Of a DNA stretch of 64,000 nucleotides, positions 25,697 to 33,428 are shown in pieces. The notes beneath the pieces are model-generated. The model saw nothing but the letters and a program-made list of their open reading frames with translations, had not been told where the DNA came from and ran no database searches. Origin of the DNA: Owenweeksia sp. (GTDB taxonomy: Bacteria; Bacteroidota; Bacteroidia; Flavobacteriales; Schleiferiaceae). The position numbers and the translations under genes were made by a program. Each line of letters begins with the position of its first letter. Position 1 is the stretch's first letter. The DNA lies in the NCBI GenBank assembly GCA_002695025.1, contig NZNV01000020.1, forward strand, positions 62,001-126,000, written 5' to 3'.

Positions 25697-26286
25697 CGGG
25701 GGTCAAAAATATTCACATCGTCCATGCGGAGCTCTTCTTTTTCTTCGCCTTCCACCATCATAAGGACTTCATCGGCAGACATGTAATACTTCCGGATCCG
25801 GGCCTTGTATTTATCCGATAAGTTTGATTTTTCCAGGATATATTCCTTGGTAGCCAATATCTGATCGGACATGCCGTACTCAATGGCAAAGAGATCTGCT
25901 CTGCGCTCCGCACCCATGCGGTAGTTGGATGAAGCCAGATAAAGCAGTCCGTATTTGAGCATTCCAAAAAAACCGTGGCGTAAGTAATCCATTAGATGGC
26001 CCATTTCGTGGGCCAGCCATCCGTAAAGTACTTCATCGTCCAGCTCTTCCAGCTTTATATGGTTAGGCAGTTGTACGCTGTTGTTCATTTCTATTTTATA
26101 TCGCCTGTTGTGTTTTCCTCCCAGAAAAGTGCTTAAAACAGGTTGGGCACGCATGGTTGTCTTTTTGAGCCTGCGTTGCACCAGATCTATCTTTTTGTCC
26201 TGAAGAGGCTTATAGTGAGATAGTACTTTGAGGAAGATCTTCTTGACGCGGGGATCGTCAACGTTTTTAAACCGGATTGTACTCAT
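25693..26286 (-). CDS. Putative zinc metalloprotease (HExxH)
   Basis: A 197-residue protein with LAHEMGHLMDYLRHG (HExxH) and, about 40 residues on, MGAERRADLFAIEYG, an E-x-x-A-D third-ligand motif: a gluzincin-like core as in M48 and related small peptidases. A hydrophobic stretch (FFGMLKYGLLYLASS) separates the motifs. No signal peptide is visible, so it may act in the cytosol. The start is ATG at 26286; an alternative GTG at 26322 would add 12 residues. Substrate unknown. Confidence 0.75.
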   Translation of the reverse strand: MSTIRFKNVDDPRVKKIFLKVLSHYKPLQDKKIDLVQRRLKKTTMRAQPVLSTFLGGKHNRRYKIEMNNSVQLPNHIKLEELDDEVLYGWLAHEMGHLMDYLRHGFFGMLKYGLLYLASSNYRMGAERRADLFAIEYGMSDQILATKEYILEKSNLSDKYKARIRKYYMSADEVLMMVEGEEKEELRMDDVNIFDPR

Positions 26287-26394
26287 ATTCTTTATAAACG
26301 GGCATTCTTCAAGGTAGTTCACTGCCAGGTATTTTCCTTCAGTCTGAAACCATAGGAATGGAATACTGCGTAGGTATAGCCATAATAAGCGTAT

Positions 26395-26544
26395 ATGAAT
26401 CTTCGGGAAGTCATTGAAATTAGTTTATCGGTAAAGGATTTTATGGAGAAGGATGCACAGTCCTATCCCCGGGTGAAGCACTTATATCCCCATAGCTATG
26501 AACCGGAAAGACGGGTATCCAGGATCAAAGTGCAATGCCGTTGA
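26395..26544 (+). CDS. Possible 49-residue small protein
   Basis: An ATG-to-TGA frame of 49 codons in the gap between the metalloprotease-like gene and the next lipoprotein. The sequence begins MNLREVIEISLSVKDFMEKD and ends in a basic, Arg/Lys-rich tail (PERRVSRIKVQCR). Nothing is recognised and there is no clear ribosome-binding site, so this is a candidate only. Confidence 0.3.
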   Translation: MNLREVIEISLSVKDFMEKDAQSYPRVKHLYPHSYEPERRVSRIKVQCR

Positions 26545-26600
26545 ACCTTTTTAATAAAGGCGTAGTTATATAGAGTATTAATACCTAAACAGATAACACA

Positions 26601-26849
26601 ATGAAGTCTATTAAATTTTTATTTGCCGCTTTGATAGCCGGATTCGCTTTCACGGCATGTAATTCAGGTGAGCCCAAGGATAATGCATCCGATACTATCA
26701 TTATTGATGACGATAGTCCGGAGCCCGCAGCTACTGAAACCACAACACAAGAAGATGAAGGAAGTAGCATTGGTTTTGATGTAAATACCGATGAAGATGG
26801 TAATGTTTCCGGAGGAGTAGAAGGAGATATTGACCTGGATAAAAAGTAA
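26601..26849 (+). CDS. Small acidic lipoprotein
   Basis: An 82-residue lipoprotein: signal MKSIKFLFAALIAGFAFTAC with cysteine at residue 20, then a very acidic, Thr/Asp/Glu-rich mature part (DDDSPEPAATETTTQEDEG and DEDGNVSGGVEGDIDLDKK) without predicted fold. It is followed by a perfect palindromic terminator, so it is a complete single-gene unit. Function unknown; an unstructured acidic surface tether is possible. Confidence 0.85.
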   Translation: MKSIKFLFAALIAGFAFTACNSGEPKDNASDTIIIDDDSPEPAATETTTQEDEGSSIGFDVNTDEDGNVSGGVEGDIDLDKK

Positions 26850-26873
26850 GATATGCGTTTGCATAGTATAAAT

Positions 26874-26900
26874 AAAGCCATGTGATCACATGGCTTTTTT
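26874..26900 (+). terminator. Rho-independent terminator after the small lipoprotein
   Basis: A 24-bp perfect palindrome (AAAGCCATGTGA and its complement) followed by T to 26900. It lies 26 bp upstream of the next start codon. Confidence 0.9.
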
Positions 26901-26925
26901 GTTTCACTAAAAAAATTGGAGAAAG

Positions 26926-27570
26926 ATGAAAGTACTCGTAATAGGAGCTCATGGAAAAGTAGGCAGGAAGATTACCGATAAGCTCAATAAACACAATCAC
27001 CAGGTAGTGGCTATGGTGCGTGATGAATCGCAAAAAGCCGCCATGCAAAAACTAGGCGCCACGCCTGTATTGGCTGACCTGGAGGGAGATATATCCCATG
27101 CCTTTAAGGATAAGCTGGATGCCGTGATCTTTACAGCCGGGAGCGGTGGTAATACCGGTAAGGATAAAACGATAACCGTTGACTTACAAGGTGCCCGTAA
27201 AAGCATTGATGAAGCGGTAAAACATAAGGTGCCCCGTTATATTATGATCAGTGCGCTGGGTGCCAATAATGCCGATGAGATGCCGGATGATATGCGCCAT
27301 TATTTTGTTGCTAAATCCGAAGCGGATCAGTACCTGGTACAAAGTGAACTGGACTATACCATATTGCGACCAGGCAGGCTCACTGATGAAGGAGGTACCG
27401 GTAGCGTGAATGCTGCGGAAAGCCTGGAAGATTATGAAGACCGTACGATAAGCCGTGACGATGTGGCTACGGCCGCGGTGCTCATGCTGGACCGCTCTAA
27501 TACTCATAAGAAGGTGGTGGAATTGCTTAACGGCAAAACCCCGGTTAAGGACGCGCTGGCAGCAATTTAA
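26926..27570 (+). CDS. NAD(P)-binding atypical SDR (NmrA/YwnB-like)
   Basis: A 214-residue Rossmann protein: MKVLVIGAHGKVGRKITDKL is the glycine-rich nucleotide site, followed by AVIFTAGSG, RYIMISALGANN and YTILRPGRLTDE, the pattern of SDR_a5-type proteins related to divinyl-chlorophyllide reductase and flavin reductase families. It lacks a classical catalytic YxxxK in the usual place (FVAKSEAD is the nearest). Probably a redox-sensing or reductase protein; substrate unknown. A GGAG stretch precedes the ATG. Confidence 0.85.
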   Translation: MKVLVIGAHGKVGRKITDKLNKHNHQVVAMVRDESQKAAMQKLGATPVLADLEGDISHAFKDKLDAVIFTAGSGGNTGKDKTITVDLQGARKSIDEAVKHKVPRYIMISALGANNADEMPDDMRHYFVAKSEADQYLVQSELDYTILRPGRLTDEGGTGSVNAAESLEDYEDRTISRDDVATAAVLMLDRSNTHKKVVELLNGKTPVKDALAAI

Positions 27571-27634
27571 GCCAGTGCATTGTTCCTAATGGTGCGTTTC
27601 GGATATTTGAGGCTTTAATTTTTGCCCGTATCCC

Positions 27635-28120
27635 ATGTTCCAAAAACTGACCATTACCCAATTTCCGCCTGCAAAACCGTTGATGATATGGGACGGTAAT
27701 TGTGGATTTTGTCGATATTGGGTTACACGCTGGCAAAAGATTACCGGAGACCGCGTGGACTATCAACCCTACCAGGAAGCTTCGGAGAGGGTTCCGGATA
27801 TTGCGTTACATCATTTTAAGCAAGCCAGCCGGTTAATAGAGCCGGACGGTAGTATCTTTTCGGGACCGCGCTCCGCATACCGTACTTTTACCTACGGCAG
27901 TTCCTGGGGGTTCTTGGATAAATGGTACGCCCAATACGGTTGGTTCCGGAAAATGAGCGACTGGCTGTATATGCGTATTGCAAAGAACCGCTCTTTGCTG
28001 TTCAGGCTAACCAAACTCATGTTTGGAGGCGATCCTGAAAATACCAAACCCTTTTGGGTAATTTACCTGGCATTGATCGTGTATTTCATATACATTTCCC
28101 TGGTTGGGTTACCTTTATAA
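27635..28120 (+). CDS. DCC-family (DUF393) thiol-disulfide oxidoreductase-like protein
   Basis: A 161-residue protein of the DUF393/DCC family, named after the motif visible here as MIWDGNCGFCRYWVTRW (D-x-x-C-x-x-C). The rest shows IEPDGSIFSGPRSAYRTF and a C-terminal hydrophobic segment (FWVIYLALIVYFIYISLVGLPL) that can anchor it in the membrane. The family is annotated as putative thiol-disulfide oxidoreductases from its CxxC. It is followed after 17 bp by an outer-membrane protein gene. Confidence 0.88.
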   Translation: MFQKLTITQFPPAKPLMIWDGNCGFCRYWVTRWQKITGDRVDYQPYQEASERVPDIALHHFKQASRLIEPDGSIFSGPRSAYRTFTYGSSWGFLDKWYAQYGWFRKMSDWLYMRIAKNRSLLFRLTKLMFGGDPENTKPFWVIYLALIVYFIYISLVGLPL

Positions 28121-28137
28121 GTCTTAACTTAAAGGTT

Positions 28138-28926
28138 ATGAGATCAATGACAAGCCGGCTTCTTATAATCACATCTGTATGTTTGGTGAATGCGTTGCCA
28201 TTGCATGCTCAGCAAAGCCTGCTTGTTTCACCGGAGTTCAACGTCAGTGCTGATGCTCATGCCGGGGTAGGCTTCATGATCTTTACCACCACCGGTTTAG
28301 ATCCCATCCTTCAAAAGCATTACGAAGAAACCCGGTTGGGTCTGGATGCCGGAATGAGCTTGCAGTTTCGCCTCAGTAATAATTTCAGGCTGGGAGTAAG
28401 CGGCAGTTATTTCTCTTCCGGTCATACCACCGATGGGGTGGCTATAACGGTAAACAATAAAACCAGCAAGGTGACGTACTCTGGTGAGCTTACGGATGAA
28501 CTGGAGGTAATATTTGGAGGGGTGAGCGGAGTTTACCGACTGGCCGATCAGGGGTCGATAAAATTTGATGTAGTCTATTCATTGGGAGCTACTTTCTTTA
28601 CCAATAACGGTATTTTTATAGTAGATACCTTTAGGGTCAGGGCCAATTCCTTTGCCTATCAATTCGGGTTCAATGTGGATATCAATCTTTCGGAACACAT
28701 GTCTATGATAATGGGATTATCGTATATGAATTCAGTGGCCCATACCGTTGATTTCAGGAACTATACCGGCAAACTTCCTCAGTTAGCGGTTGATTCCTGG
28801 GATCTCAGGCGGTTTAATCTGGGCGTGGGCCTGCGTTATTATTTCTGGAAACGCAAGGAAGGCCGGTCACGGCCAGGAAGAACACCAGATCCTGACGATG
28901 ATTATGTTCCGGATCGTTTTAAATAA
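28138..28926 (+). CDS. Outer-membrane beta-barrel protein
   Basis: A 262-residue exported protein. The signal peptide begins MRSMTSRLLIITSVCLV and ends ALPLHAQ. Alternating amphipathic strands (LGVSGSYFSS, GVSGVYRLADQGSIKFDVVYSL, FNVDINLSEHMSMIMGLSY) end with RRFNLGVGLRYYFWKR, a porin-like barrel pattern. The last 25 residues (RSRPGRTPDPDDDYVPDRFK) form a non-barrel tail. ATG 28138 is chosen because the signal peptide starts there; the longer frame from 28054 overlaps the previous gene. Function unknown. Confidence 0.75.
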   Translation: MRSMTSRLLIITSVCLVNALPLHAQQSLLVSPEFNVSADAHAGVGFMIFTTTGLDPILQKHYEETRLGLDAGMSLQFRLSNNFRLGVSGSYFSSGHTTDGVAITVNNKTSKVTYSGELTDELEVIFGGVSGVYRLADQGSIKFDVVYSLGATFFTNNGIFIVDTFRVRANSFAYQFGFNVDINLSEHMSMIMGLSYMNSVAHTVDFRNYTGKLPQLAVDSWDLRRFNLGVGLRYYFWKRKEGRSRPGRTPDPDDDYVPDRFK

Positions 28927-29437
28927 GCAGCTCTAGTGCTTTAAGTGTTTTCCGGCCCCTGGAGAGAAAAGCCTTGGGCGCATGCTCCATATTCTCCTCA
29001 ATCACCATCTGTAATTCTGGAGCCAGTTCCTGTACTTTCGTAACGATCCGCAGAGCGGTGGTCATGGCAAAAACCCGGATGGCCGGTGGGCGGCCTGGAT
29101 TTGTTACTTCCTGGATGGCCAGGTCAAACAGCAGCCCCTGGTATTCAGTGGGAACATCGGTTTTTTGAAGCACCCGGTAGATGTTGCGGGTTAGTGCAGG
29201 GTGCCGGGCATTTTGCAATACCGGCAGAAGGTTTGGCAAATGTGGTAATATGAGTTCGGGTTTGTACTCTCCAACCATACCTATGGACCAGGCCGCCCGC
29301 TGAGCCAGCAATTCATCATCACCCAAAAACAGATCCATTAAAACTTTAAAGTCTTCCGGGCGTTGTAACACCTGCTCAGCAATTAAATTTGCGTTTTCTT
29401 TAGAATGAGCCTTTAGTAATTGAACCCTAATATCCAT
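28919..29437 (-). CDS. HEAT/ARM-repeat-like protein
   Basis: A 172-residue all-helical protein. Segments such as LLAQRAAWSIGMVGEYKPELILPHLPNLLPVLQ, ALTRNIYRVLQKTD and AIRVFAMTTALRIVTKVQELAPEL have the A/L-rich paired-helix pattern of HEAT or ARM repeats, generally used for protein binding. No signal peptide. It overlaps the end of the convergent barrel gene by 8 bp. Partner unknown. Confidence 0.8.
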   Translation of the reverse strand: MDIRVQLLKAHSKENANLIAEQVLQRPEDFKVLMDLFLGDDELLAQRAAWSIGMVGEYKPELILPHLPNLLPVLQNARHPALTRNIYRVLQKTDVPTEYQGLLFDLAIQEVTNPGRPPAIRVFAMTTALRIVTKVQELAPELQMVIEENMEHAPKAFLSRGRKTLKALELLI

Positions 29438-29483
29438 ACAGCGCTTTTTTGATGGTTCTACCGCGTGAAGTTGGTAAAAAACT

Positions 29484-30341
29484 ATGAGTCCAAATTATTC
29501 AACCCCGGTAAAAAGAATTGCTCAGGCCGGCCTGATAAGCAAGGGTATCGTGTATTTCATCTTTGGAGTTCTTATCCTTATGGCTGTATTCAGCCATGGC
29601 AATGAGCCTGTACAACTCTTCGCTATCCTTAAATATATCATTAACCTTGGCTGGCTGGGCCGTTTAGTGGTTATTCTTTTGACCATTGGTCTCTTTTGCT
29701 ATTCTCTTTGGAAGTTCTTTCAGATGGTTTTTAATACCGAAGGATATAAAAAAGACCTGCACGGGTACTTTATACGCATCACCTGGCTGGGACCTTTTAT
29801 CTTTTACATGGTGCTGGGTGGTCACTCTACCGTGCAGTTGTACCGGTACTATGCAGGCTCCTTTGCCTACGGTAATACCAACAGCAGCTTACAAAGTTTT
29901 ATGTATGAGCAGGGTGGGAGCTGGTTTATTGTATTCCTGGCCGCTACTTTTTTTCTCAACGCCTGTTCTCTTTTTTACCTGGGCTTTACTGGAAAGTATA
30001 CGCTGATGCTTACCGGTCAGCGTTTTTATGACAACAGCCCACGTTTTGCCCGTATTACCGGTTTCCTGGGATATGTAATGTATGGATTCGCCCTGTTGAT
30101 CATAGCCTTCCTCTTTGCGGCAGCCTTATATTATTCCGACCCTTCCATGGCCCAGGGGGGAGAGAGTATGTTTGATTTCCTAAAAAGTAAATCATACGGT
30201 GTTTTCATGTTGATGGCTATTGCCACCGGTACTATGTGTTATGGCTTTTACTTTTTTGTAGCCTCCTTTTACCGCTGGCAGGAGGATAAGCCCTCTAATC
30301 AGTCTTCTTCCAGTGATAATTCGATCAATACCGGGAAGTGA
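29484..30341 (+). CDS. DUF1206-family membrane protein
   Basis: A 285-residue membrane protein with six hydrophobic helices arranged as three pairs. Repeated starts such as RIAQAGLISKGIVYFIFGVL and TGFLGYVMYGFALLIIAFLF are the signature of DUF1206, a tandem-repeat membrane family of unknown function. The 3' end overlaps the convergent endonuclease-like gene by 43 bp. Confidence 0.85.
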   Translation: MSPNYSTPVKRIAQAGLISKGIVYFIFGVLILMAVFSHGNEPVQLFAILKYIINLGWLGRLVVILLTIGLFCYSLWKFFQMVFNTEGYKKDLHGYFIRITWLGPFIFYMVLGGHSTVQLYRYYAGSFAYGNTNSSLQSFMYEQGGSWFIVFLAATFFLNACSLFYLGFTGKYTLMLTGQRFYDNSPRFARITGFLGYVMYGFALLIIAFLFAAALYYSDPSMAQGGESMFDFLKSKSYGVFMLMAIATGTMCYGFYFFVASFYRWQEDKPSNQSSSSDNSINTGK

Positions 30342-31273
30342 TCTGAACCAATACTGCGCAGCCTCCTCATTTTCAGGAGCCTGAAATGGCGTGAACAGAA
30401 TACATGATCCAGAGGCCAGCGCATCAGAATGTTGCGCGCATTGAAAGTAGAAAAGATACCCCGGCCCTTGCGCGGGTCCTTGAGTCCGGATACCCTTAGA
30501 AAACGGTCTGTAGTATAGCTCCAGGCCACATCGTTGAGATCACCCACTACAATAATAGGGCGTGTTTCCTGCTCACATTCGCGGGCTACCATCAACAATT
30601 CTGCATCCCGTTCGGTAGAATAGGGGTTTTCAGTAGGAGAGGGGGGCTCCGGGTGCAATCCGTAAAAACGTATCTGTTTACCCTTTTCCGAATAAATAAA
30701 AGCCTTTACACTGGGTATATCCTCTTCCACCAGGTATCTCAGTTCACAATCTTCTATCCTCAGGCGGGTATACAGCAACATACCATAGGTATTGTCCAGC
30801 GGCAGGCAAAGCGGTTGTTCGTAGTCCTTTTCTATTTCACGCATACCCTCTTTCCAGGCCTGGTCTGTCTCTACCAACAGCACCAGGTCCGGCTGGTGAC
30901 GTTTAATATGCCTCACCAGTTTGTGATACTGCTTATTAGGCTGATATACATTGGAGATGAGCAGTTTAATCGGGTCGCTTGCTTTTTTTCTGCGTATACC
31001 TTTCAGAGCTTTTGGGGCCAGTGGGGTAAAGGGGAATATGAGGTACAATAAATGCACTATGGCCATTATATGCAACCCCATTAGACTAATGTTTACAAGG
31101 GTATGTGGTAGTAGCCAATAGACGCTGATCAGCAGTACACCGAAGAGGACCAGCTTCTGAAGGCGTGGAAATTCAAATATCCGGAAAGTCCAGTGATCCT
31201 TGCGGAACAGGGGCAATATCACCGTGGTGATCATGAATGCCGAAAAGAAGTAAATGATAATGCGTGTAACCAC
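30299..31273 (-). CDS. Membrane-anchored endonuclease/exonuclease/phosphatase-family protein
   Basis: A protein with three N-terminal membrane helices (VVTRIIIYFFSAFMITTVIL; LVLFGVLLISVYWLLPHTLV; MAIVHLLYLIFPF) and a C-terminal EEP-family catalytic domain from about residue 105: ISNVYQPN, PDLVLLVETD, GMLLYTRL, IVVGDLNDVAWS and SIGSDHFPVLIEL, which hold the metal and catalytic residues (Glu, Asp-Asn, Asp-His). Relatives cleave phosphodiesters or phosphoesters; the substrate is unknown. The frame extends to an ATG at 31471, but that would run through the divergent helicase promoter, so I place the start at GTG 31273 (324 residues) with moderate certainty. Confidence 0.8.
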   Translation of the reverse strand: MVTRIIIYFFSAFMITTVILPLFRKDHWTFRIFEFPRLQKLVLFGVLLISVYWLLPHTLVNISLMGLHIMAIVHLLYLIFPFTPLAPKALKGIRRKKASDPIKLLISNVYQPNKQYHKLVRHIKRHQPDLVLLVETDQAWKEGMREIEKDYEQPLCLPLDNTYGMLLYTRLRIEDCELRYLVEEDIPSVKAFIYSEKGKQIRFYGLHPEPPSPTENPYSTERDAELLMVARECEQETRPIIVVGDLNDVAWSYTTDRFLRVSGLKDPRKGRGIFSTFNARNILMRWPLDHVFCSRHFRLLKMRRLRSIGSDHFPVLIELSLEED

Positions 31274-31440
31274 CCCGGGTATTGTTGATTGGCGTTGAAT
31301 GGAATTACTTTCTGCGTTAAGATAATTTCTCCAGGCCGGTTTTGTTTCACCAGGACCATATTTTTTTTCAATGCCAGTGATCAGTCCTTTTTTATTTCTG
31401 AAAAACAAGGACTTAATATCTGAGAACACAAAACTTAATG

Positions 31441-31448
31441 TATCTTCG
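31441..31448 (+). promoter_or_regulatory. Probable -7 box of the DEAD-box helicase gene
   Basis: TATCTTCG, one change from TAnnTTTG, 24 bp before the TTG start at 31473. No TTG -33 element is evident, so confidence is modest. Confidence 0.35.
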
Positions 31449-31472
31449 CGCCCTAATTTTAAGTACTTCATT

Positions 31473-33182
31473 TTGAACGATTTTAAGGCCCTTGGCCTGT
31501 CTCATGGTGTTCTTACTGCTCTTGAAAGTATGGGCTTTGAGCAACCAACTCCTATCCAGGAACAAACCATACCCATTTTATTAGCAGATCAAAGCGATTT
31601 TATCGGACTAGCCCAGACCGGAACGGGAAAAACCGCGGCCTTCGGACTTCCTTTAATGGAACTCCTGGAATTTGATGACCGCAATACCCAGGCTCTTATT
31701 TTGGCACCTACCCGCGAGCTGGCCCAGCAAATTGCCAGCCAGCTGGATTCATTTTCACAGAACCTTGGCAAGCTTAAAACGGTGTGCGTATACGGTGGTG
31801 CCAGCATTTCCACACAGATCAGCCAGCTGAAGCGCGGTGCCCAGATCATCGTGGCCACCCCCGGCCGCCTTATCGACCTGGCAGAACGCAAAGCCGTACA
31901 CCTGGATCAGCTCCGTTACCTTATACTGGATGAGGCTGATGAAATGTTGAACATGGGCTTTAAGGAAGCATTGGACCAGATACTCTCCTTTACTCCTGAA
32001 GATAAGCTTACCTGGCTCTTTTCGGCCACTATGCCGGCCGAAATACGGAGGATCGTAAAAAGCTATATGCACGATCCTAAGGAGGTTAAAGTGAATGTGG
32101 CCCAACGCGTGAATGAAAATATTGATCACCAGTTTGTGATCACCAAAGCTTCTGAGAAACCGGCTGTACTGAAGCGTTTCCTGGACTTTGATATGGACCT
32201 GTACGGAGTGATCTTTTGCCGCACCAAACGGGATACCCAAAGCCTGGCTGAAATACTGGTAGAGGCAGGGTATCCTGCTGAGCCATTGCACGGTGACCTT
32301 TCACAGGCGCAACGGGATGCGGTGATGAAACGCTTCCGTTCCGGTATGCTCCGTGTATTGGTAGCTACAGATGTAGCCGCGCGCGGTATTGATGTAAATA
32401 ATCTTACCCACGTTATTCACTATGCCCTACCCAATGATGCGGAATATTATACCCACCGCAGCGGACGTACCGCACGGGCGGGCCGCACCGGTATATCCCT
32501 TTCGTTGATCACCAAGGCGGACAGGCGTAAGATCAGCTACCTGGAGAGTAAGTTAGGCATCACTTTTAACAAGGCGCATATTCCTAACATGGAGGAGATC
32601 AGTGCCAACCGTATAGCCCGTTGGGCGGAAAGCCTGGCTTCTTTTGAAGCCGATTTCAAACTGCCTAAAGAAGCGATAAATCAGGCATACGCTCACCTTG
32701 CCGATTTTTCCCGTGAAGAGCTTATTGAAAAACTGGTTGGCCGCGAACTCAGTCATCTTAAGGATGAACCGGTAAAGATCGAGAACCAGGATTTTGACGA
32801 AAGCAGTGACCGGGGCAGCCGGAGCCGTAGGGATGGAGACGAGAATATGGTACGTTTCTTTATTGGTGTTGGTCTGATGGATCAATTCAATAAAGGTAAA
32901 CTGTTGCGCCTTATATGTGACCACAGTAAACTCACCAGTAAGGATATAGGCAGGATCAGCCTGCAGCGTATGCATTCCTATTTTGATGTAGAGGCCGATT
33001 CAGTAGCTAAAGCAGATGCCATCAAGAGCCTCGAACTGGATGGACGTAATGTGCGTGTAAACCGTGATGATGACAATAAAGCCAGAGTGGGTGGAAAATC
33101 TGGCGGTGGCGGTAAAAAGAAGCGTAAGGATAATTTCCGCAGTTCCCCCCGTTCCGGCAAGGGAAAGAAAAAACGTTATTAG
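31473..33182 (+). CDS. deaD: DEAD-box RNA helicase with DbpA-type RNA-binding domain (CsdA/DeaD-like)
   Basis: A 569-residue helicase. Core motifs in order: Q motif (GFEQPTPIQEQTIP), AQTGTGKT, PTRELAQQ, LDEADEMLNMGF, SATMP, HGDLSQAQRD, ATDVAARGIDV and HRSGRTARAGRTG. A DbpA-like RRM follows (MVRFFIGVGLMDQFNKGKLL ... LQRMHSYFDVEA), and then a basic Gly/Lys-rich tail. It should remodel RNA or ribosome-assembly structures, often in cold adaptation. The start is TTG at 31473 (LNDFKALGLSHGVL): the upstream in-frame ATG at 31371 would put 34 non-conserved residues across the promoter. A stable hairpin follows the stop. Confidence 0.92.
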   Translation: MNDFKALGLSHGVLTALESMGFEQPTPIQEQTIPILLADQSDFIGLAQTGTGKTAAFGLPLMELLEFDDRNTQALILAPTRELAQQIASQLDSFSQNLGKLKTVCVYGGASISTQISQLKRGAQIIVATPGRLIDLAERKAVHLDQLRYLILDEADEMLNMGFKEALDQILSFTPEDKLTWLFSATMPAEIRRIVKSYMHDPKEVKVNVAQRVNENIDHQFVITKASEKPAVLKRFLDFDMDLYGVIFCRTKRDTQSLAEILVEAGYPAEPLHGDLSQAQRDAVMKRFRSGMLRVLVATDVAARGIDVNNLTHVIHYALPNDAEYYTHRSGRTARAGRTGISLSLITKADRRKISYLESKLGITFNKAHIPNMEEISANRIARWAESLASFEADFKLPKEAINQAYAHLADFSREELIEKLVGRELSHLKDEPVKIENQDFDESSDRGSRSRRDGDENMVRFFIGVGLMDQFNKGKLLRLICDHSKLTSKDIGRISLQRMHSYFDVEADSVAKADAIKSLELDGRNVRVNRDDDNKARVGGKSGGGGKKKRKDNFRSSPRSGKGKKKRY

Positions 33183-33190
33183 GAAAGTGA

Positions 33191-33217
33191 GGGAAGATGA
33201 ATTTTTTTCATCTTCCC
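33191..33217 (+). terminator. Hairpin after the helicase gene
   Basis: A perfect 11-bp stem GGGAAGATGAA/TTCATCTTCCC with a TTTTT loop, eight bases after the helicase stop. There is no T run after the stem, so termination is likely but not canonical. Confidence 0.6.
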
Positions 33218-33276
33218 ATTGAACATTTCGGACTGCGCAGCTATTATTCAGGTATAATACCTAAAATTCTGCTGTC

Positions 33277-33426
33277 ATGAAGAAAATGTCTGTACTCAAG
33301 ATCAAGAAGAAAGAATTCCGCACCCAGAGTTTTACTTCATCGCAGTTCTTTGCGGTGCTGAATTTCAATGAAAGTCAGCGCAGTCTTTTCCAATCGGACC
33401 TGGGAATGCCCGATAACCTCCAATAG
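33277..33426 (+). CDS. Possible 49-residue small protein
   Basis: An ATG-to-TAG frame of 49 codons between the helicase hairpin and the TraB-like gene. It begins MKKMSVLKIKKKEFRTQSF and ends LFQSDLGMPDNLQ: a basic N-terminus followed by an aromatic/Ser-rich middle (TSSQFFAVLNFNESQRSLF). It ends two bases from the convergent gene's stop codon, the spacing expected of a real gene. No family recognised. Confidence 0.45.
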   Translation: MKKMSVLKIKKKEFRTQSFTSSQFFAVLNFNESQRSLFQSDLGMPDNLQ

Positions 33427-33428
33427 GT

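Noticed and set aside
31274-31471. N-terminal 66 residues of the EEP-family frame up to ATG 31471
   Set aside because: It would overlap the divergent helicase promoter; the membrane region begins near GTG 31273.
31371-31472. ATG at 31371 as start of the DEAD-box helicase
   Set aside because: The 34 extra residues lack conservation features and span the probable promoter; TTG 31473 begins at the helicase domain.
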